Shown here: positions 44,481 through 54,381 of the stretch, one piece after another
Numbering within the stretch: the first letter of the stretch is position 1
How the letters are laid out: each line of letters opens with the position of its first letter
NCBI RefSeq assembly: GCF_000006405.1
Contig: NW_003215602.1
Coordinates: 140,768-204,767, forward strand
DNA length: 64,000 nucleotides
Source of the DNA: Perkinsus marinus ATCC 50983
Lineage: Eukaryota; Perkinsozoa; Perkinsida; Perkinsidae
Reading direction: 5' to 3'
The notes under the pieces: generated by a model
What the model was told of the DNA's origin: nothing
The model's input: only the letters and a program-made list of their open reading frames with translations
The model's database searches: none
Position numbers and translations under genes: made by a program

Positions 44481-45670
44481 TCAACGAGGAGTATCATCAT
44501 CCGATATAAATCCCTCGAAAAGGACTTCGTCGGTGCCGTGATCAGACGCGGATGATGAGGATGAGAGCTCGAATAAGAGGTACTCCAACATGGAGGAATT
44601 CAGACTTCCCTCTTTGCTTGATGCCGGAGAGTCGGTGCTTGTGCCTACAATATCACCATGTGAATAGTTCGACAGGTTATGTACACAACCTACAACACCA
44701 ACGACCACAGGTTCAACTCCTGGTAACGGGCTTTTGCATTGAAAAATCACAATACTTCGGGACTGAATAATGCATTGACCATTAGTAGAGTTTGACCAGC
44801 GTGGGAAAATATACGCATGGTCGACTCCATATGTTGGTGACAATAACAGGATTTTGACGAAATTTTGGGAGATTCTCGTTGGTTTCTTGACACTTCTACC
44901 GCAGCTCTCATATAAACTCCTATAGTTGGCGAGGAAACTCCTGAGATCAGCTAAGGAAAGCAAACATATATTCCACTAATACCGAGGTCAACCCGCATAA
45001 TTCCTCGTCGCAAACCCTAGGGTAACGAGGTGAATAACAAGTGTCTCACTTGGTGTGGGAATAGCACTGTCGTCGCCGAGTTCATCAACGCATTTCTTCG
45101 TAAGGGCATCTGCGTTCACTTGGCCCGTGGGGGATATGGCTACTCGCTTAGCAGCCTCTTCCTCGTCGGTGGGTGCTAGTCGAGGCGGTCGAGGGCGGCG
45201 TATAACGAGCTCGGCACCGCGGATCATGCGTCGACGATTACCGCGGTCAATAGGACAATTGGCAGTTCTCTTTTGCCTGAAAAGGGCGATGATCCCTGAA
45301 CACTGATGATCGAGTTTACTGCTTCTCGTCAGAGCACGGCTTAGAAGCTCTTCCGAAGTGCGAGTCGACGGACCGTTCCTAAGAGCAACGTGGGATGACC
45401 TGCACATGCGATGTATTGTTTCCTTACATCGGGTTCGGCACCTTGCGGAACAACTCGATTAGTCGAAATAGAAACAGACATGGTCAAGCAAACGCAACCG
45501 TGATGGAGACTCGACGGCTGAGCACTTAGGCTGGCGATGAGGATTCCCTTAGGCCCTGGCGTTTCTTTGGATAGTCTTGCTCCCATTCTTTGACGAATTT
45601 TCAAGTTTTCTAACGGTAATAGCGCACGCCCGGTGTGCCGTGTTTCCACAATTATCTCTAAGGAATTCAT
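44481..45670 (-). CDS. Hypothetical protein with acidic Ser-rich C-terminus
   Basis: Minus-strand open segments: the start MNSLEIIVETRHTGRALLPL with ENLKIRQRMGARLSKETPGP near 45670-45540; a middle exon with LVIRRPRPPRLAPTDEEEAA and DALTKKCVDELGDDSAIPTP (45030-45330); an element A intron; and a tail SLNSSMLEYLLFELSSSSSA ending DDDTPR and a stop at 44481. Splices between them are plausible but not individually proven. No family recognised. Confidence 0.4.
44801..44978 (+). mobile_element. Element A copy (likely intron)
   Basis: Long, well-conserved copy: GCGTGGGAAAATATACGCATG, CATATGTTGGTGACAATAAC, GAGGAAACTCCTGAGATCAGC and GCAAACATATATTCC. Confidence 0.8.
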
Positions 45671-46783
45671 TCTAGTGGCTTTCTTCAGCTCATGGAGATC
45701 TTAATGATAATGGGAGGATCTCACTCCTCGTTGTATCACAGATAGCAATATACCATAATGCATATCCCAATGCAGTTGCATTCTATAGAGTGCACTATGA
45801 CTGGTGAAAGCCACCACCATCGCCATGGACACGCGTTGGTTGGATTTGAAAAAACAAATTAGTATGATTTTTGCTCTGTTTGGGAGGCTGAGTCCTCATC
45901 CCTTTAATTGTGTCACTTCCTAGATGGGCGGATAATACTCTCCTTACGTCTACAGTAAGTATGTGTACTATGACTCGATGGTAAGTACCTCCCCTGCCAT
46001 CCCCACGCAGTAGTAGTAGTGACATCGCAACTGTTCCCAGCCTTACGTGGCGTTCCGGCAACCTATCGTGGTTCGTCGCCAGTGCTGTAGCTCCAACAGA
46101 GGCCATTGGTAGCAGTGTTAGAATATATGTTGGCTCTCAATCGGTCCATATAATCTGTGCGTCACCTCGACAGGTTACCTGTGCGTGGGGCCCACTATCG
46201 GGCATCGATCGAACTACATAGTGGAGCGGTGGTCGGCAAGTGCGCCTTCAGGCATCTACCTAAGGAATAACGTTGAACCTTTATATAGCTCGTGCATTGA
46301 TGATGTCATTTTCAGATGAGGTTTGCAGACCATGAATTTAGGGTCCCTAGCGCTCTTCTGTATTTGCCCTACTATATAGGCCAACGAGTTCCCAGCATTG
46401 ACCGACGGGGATTCGAACCCGGGACCTCTAGGATGATGCAATATCTTCCTCAGACGGTGGACAATTCGACAACTTCTGTATTGCCTGACGCCTTTCCCAG
46501 CTGATCTCAGAAAGCTCAGTATCGTGCGATCCGCTTAGTATTTCGAATGTTGTGTTATCAATGACCGATTCATGCAACTGAAACGGAACTCTATCATAAA
46601 GTTGCTCCTGGATGAATTCCAACGCCTTATGCTTTGTAACGACAAGCTTTATTTCACCGACCGAGCCTTTTGTCCATCCGAAATACTCTGTACTTTGAGT
46701 TGGTCTATGGGTGTATAATATAAATGATAGAAATAATTGACGTGAAACGCTGCTATAGTTTTTCCGTGGTCTCCATCATCATC
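45671..46783. other. Mostly unassigned; short minus-strand frame and B-box-like site
   Basis: A 64-codon minus frame at 46428-46622 (EFIQEQLYDRVPFQLHESV ... LSEISWERRQAIQKL) could be one exon. Next to it, at 46395-46425, the minus strand reads GAGGTCCCGGGTTCGAATCC, a tRNA T-arm-like segment without a matching 5' half. A 23-bp element A tip is at about 46122. Confidence 0.35.
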
Positions 46784-47645
46784 ATGGTCGTCGAGTTAGC
46801 CACCATACCAGAGTTTGACTTACCTGTCTCCACCTGTCTGGTGATAATGCTCTTTGAGGCTCTCTTCCTTCTACTATTACAGGTGGTGATTCTGCTCACT
46901 ACCGTGTCACCACTTAGTATATTCTCTGTAGTTTGACGAAAAACACATCTCGTTGTTCGCGGCTAGGAAGTTATGTCACGCCGGCAGTGGCTTCGCCATG
47001 CTTTTCCTCACTCCTCGGTAAGTAGCCTCGCAGCCGTTGCCACAACGACGTTGGCGTACAGTCTATTGGTGAACCGCTTATACATATATGGAGTAGTGGC
47101 TATGAGCCTCATCATGACTTGGTCATTGGTTCCCGGCATACCAAACTGGCGCTTCGGAGCTCTGGAGGATCCTGGTATCACCATCTACCTTCTCGTTGTT
47201 GGGTGAGACCTCGGCAACAGTAGAGCATTCGAAAGCTTACATCTCAGGTATTGGTATTTCATGGAGTTTCCTATTGCGGTCCTAGCTCCCATATTCTTCG
47301 CAGATCCGGCAGGGGCTATCGTTGGCAAATGGGCGTCATCACAGATCCCGAAGTAACATGCAATTCTCTATTCTAATGGTAGACCCCCCTCCGGCTCAGT
47401 CTGAACCCGAGATGGATCGGCACTAAGACAGTCCTAGGCTCAGCGGCTGTTCTGGTGGTAGCCTTCATCACTCTGCACTCCCCGACATCCTTCCTACCTA
47501 GACTCCTGGTGAGTTACGGTCCCCACCCAATGGTCATTACCATCATCAGATTGCTTCTATCGTGTCTGTGGCGGAGGCGCTTGGCAGCAGGTTCGACAAC
47601 CTCAATGTAGCGGCTGTTGTTATCGTCGCTTGGTTATGCTTTTGA
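46784..47645 (+). CDS. Polyprenol/phytol-kinase-like membrane protein, copy 1
   Basis: Looks like the dolichol/phytol kinase-CDP-diacylglycerol synthase-related fold, CTP-dependent lipid kinases of membranes. Six exons (46784-46882, 46932-47017, 47062-47202, 47248-47352, 47400-47508, 47550-47645) join in frame to 211 aa. Family-like landmarks are FAARKLCHAGSGFAM (compare 'RKxxHxGxG'), PIFFADPAGAIVGKW ('DPxGxxxG'), RWIGTKTVLGSAAVL ('K.TxxGSxAxF') and VAEALGSRFDNLNVAAVV ('VExL...DNLxxP'). Several hydrophobic helices span the chain. The start at MVVELATIPEF is chosen by alignment with copy 2; a Met at 46724 is possible. Substrate unknown. Confidence 0.82.
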
Positions 47646-47811
47646 TTGGATTTATACGCGTTGCCTCCTTTTCCGATCAGCTAGGTGAATACGAGTAGTA
47701 GTTACCAATATGCTAGTCTAGTTTTTCATTCATTATTATCGATTCTCACCATCACTCGGGTGCTGTGTTGTTATGGAACGGCGCGAGTCCCGTCATTCAG
47801 CATAGGATAGA

Positions 47812-48677
47812 ATGCCTGCAATGCTTGTCCCGGATGATATCGATATCCCGATATCAGTTGGAGTCGTCTTGATGGCTTTGGAAGGAGTCTTCCTCCTGAT
47901 ATTACAAGTAGTTCCGACACTCTATTGTGAGCAGATAACGCATCAGATCAGTTTGACAAGCAACACTTCTCGAAATTCGCCGCGAGGAAGTTGTGCCATG
48001 CCGGTACAGGTCTGCTCATGCTGTGTCTGAACTCCAAGTAAGATCTCTTGTCTTCTACCAGCTTAGTATCGATGGCCGAAGGTATTTCATTAATCGTCTC
48101 TTTATTTACGGGCTGATGGTCTCGAGTCTGATCATGACGTGGGAAGTCATCCCAGGATTGCCCAACTGGCGTTTTGGCACCTATGGCGATGTTGGGATTA
48201 CTGTCTACCTAGTCGTTCTGGGGTGAGTCTTCAATCTCAAGTCTCGGGTACTCTGGTATCAGGGTATGGTACTATATGGAGCTCCCGATAGTTGTCTTAG
48301 CGCCAATCTTCTTTGCTGACCCGGCGGGAGCGGTCGTGGGACGATGGGTATCTCGAAAAGCACCACAGTGAGATTTTTTTAGAATTAAAGGCCTCTAGAT
48401 CTGCCCCTGTGGTAGATTCAACCCACCGTGGATGGGCACGAAGACAGTTTTCGGCTCAGCAGCTGTGCTAGTGGTCACCTTTCTTACATTACACTCCCCG
48501 GTTGGAGCACTTCCCCGACTATTTGTACGATTGTAAATGGTCGATCAGAGTACGCAGGTTTTGTGGCTTTAGGTGGCGTTGGTCACGGCATTGATGGAAG
48601 CGATCGGCGGGCAATATGATAATCTCTGCATAACAGCGGTTGTTGTATCAGCATGGATGCTGTCGACAACACCCTGA
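47812..48677 (+). CDS. Polyprenol/phytol-kinase-like membrane protein, copy 2
   Basis: Tandem paralogue of the preceding gene, 167 bp downstream. Six exons (47812-47907, 47952-48037, 48082-48222, 48263-48367, 48416-48524, 48573-48677) give 213 aa. Internal exons 2-5 have exactly the same lengths as in copy 1 (86, 141, 105 and 109 nt) and the same phases. Motifs: FAARKLCHAGTGLLM, PIFFADPAGAVVGRW, WMGTKTVFGSAAVL and LMEAIGGQYDNLCITAVV. Catalytic-type residues are kept in both copies, so both look functional. Introns are 40-54 bp and show no obvious similarity between copies. Confidence 0.82.
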
Positions 48678-49112
48678 CTGTGTTACTTTGTAGATCTCAT
48701 GGTGTCTTACTCATCTCTATCTCGATTTGAATTCCCGATTTCAGCAATGCAAGTGGTGTTTGAATTCATATGTGAATGATCATCCTAGCTCTTATATTGA
48801 GATCGAATAAAAGGGCCCACGCATTGAAATCTCCCAGCGTATGTGAATATCAGACAAACTCAGGCATCATTTCAAAGATCTCGACGAGGTCTATCCTGTG
48901 GTAGTTGAATCAATTGCATACTCTTCATACTAGACAAGGTATGACGACATGGAGAAAGGTGTATATAGGGAAACGTGCTGGCAGATTCCATTTCGGGAGT
49001 GTTTCCGTCTATCGATCATCCAACTTAGCGATATGCAACGATGTTTCATCAATGATGAAAACACTTGCACTCGCACTTCGGAAGAGGTTCTAAGCCGTGC
49101 TCTGATGAATCA

Positions 49113-49662
49113 TCATTTGGCTTAGGAACGGTAAACCTGGTTGGGGCGCCTATGCCATCGTGGGGCCAACTTAGCGATATGCAACGATATTTCATCATCT
49201 AACTTAGGAACGGTAAACCTGGTTGGGGCGCCTATGCCATCGTGGGGCCAACTTAGCGATATGCAACGATATTTCATCATCTAACTTAGGAACGGTAAAC
49301 CTTGTTGGGGCGCCTATGCCATCGTGGGGCCAACTTAGCGATATGCAACGATATTTCATCATCTAACTTAGGAACGGTAAACCTTGTTGGGGCGCCTATG
49401 CCATCGTGGGTCCAACTTAGCGATATGCAACGATATTTCATCATTTGGCTTTGGAACGGTAAACCTTGTTGGGGCGCCTATGCCATCGTGGGGCCAACTT
49501 AGCGATATGCAACGATATTTCATCATTTGGCTTTGGAACGGTAAACCTTGTTGGGGCGCCTATGCCATCGTGGGTCCAACTTAGCGATATGCAACGATAT
49601 TTCATCATTTGGCTTTGGAACGGTAAACCTTGTTGGGGCGCCTATGCCATCTCTGCGAACAC
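49113..49662. repeat. 82-bp tandem repeat, seven copies
   Basis: The segment GAACGGTAAACCTKGTTGGG starts at about 49127 and recurs every 82 bp to 49619. Copies differ at few sites. The early copies carry CATCTAACTTAGG where the late ones have CATTTGGCTTTGG, and single-base variants alternate (GGGGCC/GGGTCC). A degenerate half-unit lies at about 49015. The period is not a multiple of three, so it is not a coding repeat. Confidence 0.95.
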
Positions 49663-49737
49663 TGCAGGGAGTTAAATCATAGATAGATACGCAAATACTG
49701 CAAAATGGACTCTGCTGCCAGCGCTGATCCGGCGTCG

Positions 49738-50065
49738 CCCCTAGACTACTCAATCCGCCCCTAAACTACTCAATCCGCTGCCCCTAAGCTACTCAATCCG
49801 CCCCTAAACTACTCAATCCGCCCCTAAACTACTCAATCCGCCCCTAAATTACTCAATCCGCCCCTAAATTACTCAATCCGCCCCTAAACTACTCAATCCG
49901 ACCCTAAATTACTCAATCCGCCCCTAAACTACTCAATCCGACCCTAAATTACTCAATGTGCCCCTAAATTACTCAATCTGCCCCTAAATTACTCAATCCG
50001 CCCCTAAATTACTCAATCCGCCCCTAAATTAGTCAATCCGCCGCCCTTAAATTACTCAGTCTTAC
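49738..50065. repeat. 20-bp tandem repeat (CCCCTAAAYTACTCAATCCG), about 16 copies
   Basis: A near-perfect 20-bp unit, with C/T alternation at one site and a few 3-nt insertions (CTG/GCC) near the ends. It starts about 75 bp after the 82-bp array. Confidence 0.95.
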
Positions 50066-50742
50066 TCAAAAACTGCAACGTGTCTTTGTTGACAATTATG
50101 ATATATTGAGGAGAGCTCTTGTGCATTAGGCCGGCTAATTGGCAAGCCATCAGCTTGGGTCGGGATTTTGCATGTTTGGGACAACTCCTCAATTTACGAC
50201 TCTGTGTGGTCGGTGTTATGATATTGCTATGCCTTCATAGATTCTGCGATGCATATACCGTTATATGCTGTGCCGCGCCACATGTGCGCACGTGAATGAT
50301 CTATTTACCATAGCTTTTTCCTTATTGCCGAGTACGCAAGTACAATTCTGCCTCTCGGCTCAACTGTGCTGTCGTGTTAAGCACAGTTCTACGGGCATCT
50401 ACAACAGTCGGAAGGGGGTACAGTACCCCGGGTACTCGTATCACATTCTGACCGATAGGCTATCGATGACAGTCGATCCTGTCATAGTGATGCTGTTCAA
50501 TAGCAGATATTGATATGACTGGGAGTTAGATTCTTTGGAGGAAATGCTCTCATACCGTACCTGACGTCTTTCAACGCGCTCTCATTTACCAATACTAGAT
50601 GGAAATTCCATCATGGAATCGATACTAATTTTTGCCGGAGTGTGGATGCGGTTGCTGTTTATAACGTAGAGAATGTACACACATAGGAGCGAATCAAGGT
50701 ATCTGTCAGAATTTAACAATAACTGTTACAATTCGGAACCGA

Positions 50743-51866
50743 ATGGAAATACTTGCTGAGGAGCGGCAAGAGATAGCAAGAACGCAAGATCGATTCATAA
50801 TCGGGCACCGATGTGATTCCCAAACCCTTCCTAGACTCTATCGATGTATGAAAGATAAGCAGTCAGTGAAGAGTAGCATCCCCCAGAGGGTGCTCAGTGA
50901 GCCGACCCTCATCACGGCTGGGCCCTATAGGAAGGCCCCGAGTTGGTCGATGACGAGGCGGCCTCCACATCAGAACAAGTCGGCAAGTCAGCGATCCCCT
51001 GGTAACTGCTGAGCTCAATTGAGGTGTCAGCTTGAATTCATGATAGGTCCGGCAGCATATACATTACAGTCGACTATGATGGAGGGATGTACCAAAGGAG
51101 GCTTCGGTAGCAAAACCGCTAGCCGTTTTACTACCACACCTTTGCGACATCGTAACCCCGGCCCGACTGACTACACCCCAAAACTGTATGTATACAACGG
51201 CAAGTAGCGTTCATCGGCGTTTGCTTGTCAGAGCTGCAGAGGCACGAGTTTTCAACCCCAGTTCAAAGCTGTACACCCTACCAGCGGCCGGACGTAATGC
51301 TGCTAATCACACGCCAGGCAATGACTCTCCCGGTCCGGCACACTACTTGCACAGGTCGGCTCGATTGCTGACCCGTAGTCCTATCGCTTCTGTTCAGTCA
51401 TAAAAACATTGGAACCGACACGAGGAGGGCCGGCTTCGGCTGGGCTGTTGGCCCTGGTATGGGCCATCATGACCTCTCACTGAGGTCTCATAAACCAGGA
51501 CCAGGTAGGATGATGAACATCTAACCCTGCACAATACGATCCCGCCGGTTCAGACCAATACACCATCAAGAGTATCTTCGAACGCAATATAGATGCAAAG
51601 AGAGGTGCCGGCATTGGGTACGGCCCTAGGGGGCGAGGAATGCTCGGGGGCCTCGACAACTCAGGTCAGTGCTAGACGTTTCTCGATCGGCCGATGACTG
51701 TCGCTAAGGTCCTGGTCCCGGCGGATACGAGCAAACTAGGGAGATACCGGGCCCGAAGTGGAGTATGGGTCGTAGGATGGAATACGAGAGGGATTTCTGG
51801 AAGGGCCTCGAGCCGAGCCCGTTGGCATACTCTTTCACCCAGTTCGAGAGTAAACGGAAACACTAA
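50743..51866 (+). CDS. Sperm-tail PG-rich repeat (STPGR/ODF3-like) axonemal protein
   Basis: Ciliary microtubule inner protein family (SHIPPO/ODF3/CIMAP), consistent with a flagellated zoospore stage. The diagnostic PGP-x-Y repeats occur through the chain: APSWSMTRRPP ... SPGPAAYTLQS, NPGPTDYTPKL, SPGPAHYLHRS, KPGPDQYTIKS, SGPGPGGYEQT and IPGPKWSMGRR ... EPSPLAYSF, closing with TAA at 51866. Exons are split by short introns, often exactly at or near a PG repeat (for example after SP-G at about 50998). The first exon has an acidic-basic leader. About 320 aa; exact splice of the third exon is approximate. Confidence 0.82.
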
Positions 51867-51974
51867 ACATGATTGTATACCATTTACCAGAGTACCGATG
51901 TCCATACTAGTAGTGAAGCTCTGTGTTAACCCACATTGGGAGCTGGTGTTGTTTTTGGCTTATCGAGAGCCTCC

Positions 51975-52619
51975 ATGTCAGCTACTGAAGCCTCGACTGC
52001 CGGGAAGGTCGTCCGCTGCTGCAAATGCAATGCTGTTGTTAGTGTAGCGGGCTCGAGGAAGTCCAGGAGGAGGATGAGAAGGTAAGCTATTCACTGAGTG
52101 CCTGCTATTCGATCGATTCCTTACTTTTTGCACAGTAATGTGATGTTGTATTGCTACTTCAGGCACTCGAGCCAGCGTTGTCTACCGATACTCAGACCCA
52201 AGGTGTTATATGACCTCCAACCGCCATACGCTATTCTAGGCGGCTTATCGGAATACAAGACAGGTTGGGATATACCCGGCCGGACCATCACTAACACTAA
52301 CTTTTCAGATTACATGCAGTTCGGCAACTACCCCGAGGATGAGATGGCTTTCATTACCTGCAGCAAACCAGGGCGGTCAAAGAGCGGAGTACGTCGGTGC
52401 AGTTGAAGTTGTCGACTCACTTCATGCTACCTTCAGTTGCCTCGGTCTAATAGCGAGCCTCCGCGATCAGCATCAGATAAGAGCATCCGTACCTTCTCCA
52501 ACCACTCACCTGCCCGCTCATCGAGGTCTACCAGCTATGGCTGTAGCTCCTGCTACTCGAGGAGCTCGGGATCGACAGGGAGCTCCTCCACTGCATATAC
52601 CAGCACCTACGGATCGTAA
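51975..52619 (+). CDS. Hypothetical protein with Ser-rich tail
   Basis: Three exons: MSATEASTAGKVVRCCKCNA with a basic end; then PILRPKVLYDLQPPYAILGG with TNTNFSDYMQFGNYPEDEMA and FITCSKPGRSKSG; then PRSNSEPPRSASDKSIRTFS with many Ser/Tyr, ending in TAA at 52619. The CCKC pair may bind metal. It lies just downstream of the STPGR gene on the same strand. No family recognised. Confidence 0.5.
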
Positions 52620-54129
52620 GGCGCTAGGCTTCTAGTTTCAAATTTGTCATCAGTCGTGCATACTGGTGGTGATCACTCTTGGAAGGCGCTTACGTTGGTC
52701 AGGTATTCCTCGTCGTCGTTTTACGATTCTTGTTCATCATACTCGCTTGTGCCAGAATAGTCTAGAATCACCACCATGTCATCGTAGTTGTTGTTCCGGT
52801 GGTCTCTTGGGTATTGCGTTCAGTAGAGACAAGACCATATTTTTCCAACGAGAGAACCATCTAGTAGGGCCCATCACAACAATCGAAAATAGCACATTGC
52901 CATTACTCCTAGATCGGTGGTCAACTACGATGACTGAACACTTGAGCTAACGAATACCAGGAGAATGATTTGTCGATGCTTCTGGCCTAGTGGTTCAGTG
53001 ATCCCACTCGTGAGATGAAGTCCCTTGAAACATCTCTACTTGGCTCTGTATTACTCGGGGACGTACTACAATATCATCATCGAGCGTGTTTTTAGGAGTG
53101 GAGTTTCTCAGCTTCATTCACTGCCTCTTGAAACCAAACAAGGTGATAACGATGGCGTTGAGATAATTGATAATGGAATCAATGGTTCACAGAAAAAGTC
53201 AGGGATCGAAGAGGTTATTCTAACTCAAAATTGTCCTCTGTTGTTATCCACCAGAGCTGGTGGCGCGAAATAGGCTTTCTTCTTGACGTCACACACATCC
53301 TAATACGAACTTCGCTCAGCACGGATAGCAGAAGACGTTTCTGATCTCTCAGAGGTAATGTACTCAACTCCTCATTCAACAACCTTGAGAGGTCGAGTCT
53401 CCCGCTGGCAACTCCGTTCTCAACCTCGGCGAATCGGTCGTACAGCATCGACAAATTCGCGATCATGAGATTCCCAGTGTACTTCATCTTTCAGCAATGC
53501 GCCCCCAGTTGTTGTGTGGGGAGCTTCACAGCTTCGCTTTCGACGAGACTAGGACCAATTATGTCTAAGGATTTCACCTCACCGTGCATAACCAATTGAG
53601 GGTGCCAATCGAGGAAGTCGATCTCGGAGATCGAAGTTTTGTGAATAGGTCACGGTTGCACTCGAGACAAACCTCAGCGGTTAAATGTGGTCAAAAATTA
53701 GTACGCATGTGCAAACTCAGTAGGCAGCACTGCATGGCACATGTGTAGCTACTTTGATTCTGGCTGGGGTGAGACTCATGAAGGCGGCCACAATACGCTA
53801 CTTTGACGCGCCTGGAAGACGTTCGCTAAAGTTGGAGGCTTCACTCGCAACAACTAGTGCTCATCTATCGGATTGATTTCATGCTCGCTCTCCGTTGTTA
53901 GTTTGCTCATGCTAAGAACTTGTGCCCGTTGAAATTCACAGTCCCCACCGACAAAGCAACGACTCCCAAGAACAACGTGGAGACCGTTCGGAGGCAGCCT
54001 CCGCGAATCCAATGCGATTCAGGAGCCGTATGCTCCGAATCGGAGCACACGGCTCAGAGACCTCAAGAGTTTTAGTCAAGATCACGAGGCTTACTTAAGT
54101 GGATTCTGAGATGGTTCTTTACTGGCTTC
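52620..54129. other. Unassigned stretch with short frames
   Basis: Contains a minus-strand frame at 53215-53487 (ANLSMLYDRFAEVENGVASG, RDQKRLLLSVLSEV), which is helix-like and may be an exon of a small gene. A near-perfect hairpin lies around 54022-54054. Confidence 0.35.
54022..54054. repeat. Hairpin with 16-bp arms (one mismatch)
   Basis: GAGCCGTATGCTCCGA is followed immediately by ATCGGAGCACACGGCTC. The arms pair with one mismatch and almost no loop. Confidence 0.75.
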
Positions 54130-54381
54130 GTGGCGTCGTCGCCGACGACTCGTCATGGCACCTTCCATTTCAAAACAAGCATTCCGGAGGATGTAAGCTT
54201 CGCTGTTGCCAATGAAAGGGCGCCTGCGTTCAAAGAGATGCAGCAGAAATTCAAACAGATATGCCCAGCCTATGTCAAGGGTCGCGTAGACATGGGTGAC
54301 CTTGGAGATTACGATTACGAGGATGGTGCGATAAAGACGTGGATGTGTGGAGAACGGTTGGTCCTGAAAAGAGTGGTGTGA
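54130..54381 (+). CDS. Hypothetical small frame
   Basis: An 83-codon frame (TFHFKTSIPEDVSFAVANER ... YVKGRVDMGDLGDYDYEDGA) with a natural-looking mix of residues. A GT donor just after VVLKRVV|GTGAGC hints at an exon. No family recognised. Confidence 0.35.
   Translation: MASSPTTRHGTFHFKTSIPEDVSFAVANERAPAFKEMQQKFKQICPAYVKGRVDMGDLGDYDYEDGAIKTWMCGERLVLKRVV

Larger units (their letters stand above)
48678..50742. other. Satellite-bearing intergenic region
   Basis: Contains the 82-bp and 20-bp tandem arrays listed separately. Frames seen inside the arrays are repeat translations. Outside the arrays (48.7-49.0 and 50.1-50.7 kb) nothing is recognised. Confidence 0.6.

Noticed and set aside
14062-44978. 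Element A as a classical introner that creates each intron it sits in
   Set aside because: Copies occur in both orientations, lie inside introns rather than coinciding with splice sites, and splice signals are usually outside the element. A MITE that tolerates introns explains the data better; only the tRNA-like intron at 33.4 kb shows a creation signature.
46395-46425. tRNA gene on the minus strand
   Set aside because: A T-arm-like segment is present, but no sequence complementary to its acceptor tail or a D arm is found within 100 bp.
49127-49675. Open frames across the 82-bp array as a repeat protein
   Set aside because: The 82-bp period shifts frame each unit, so the apparent repeats in translation are different frames of the same DNA.
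49738-50065. CRISPR array
   Set aside because: Units are contiguous 20-bp tandem repeats with no spacers, and the window is eukaryotic.
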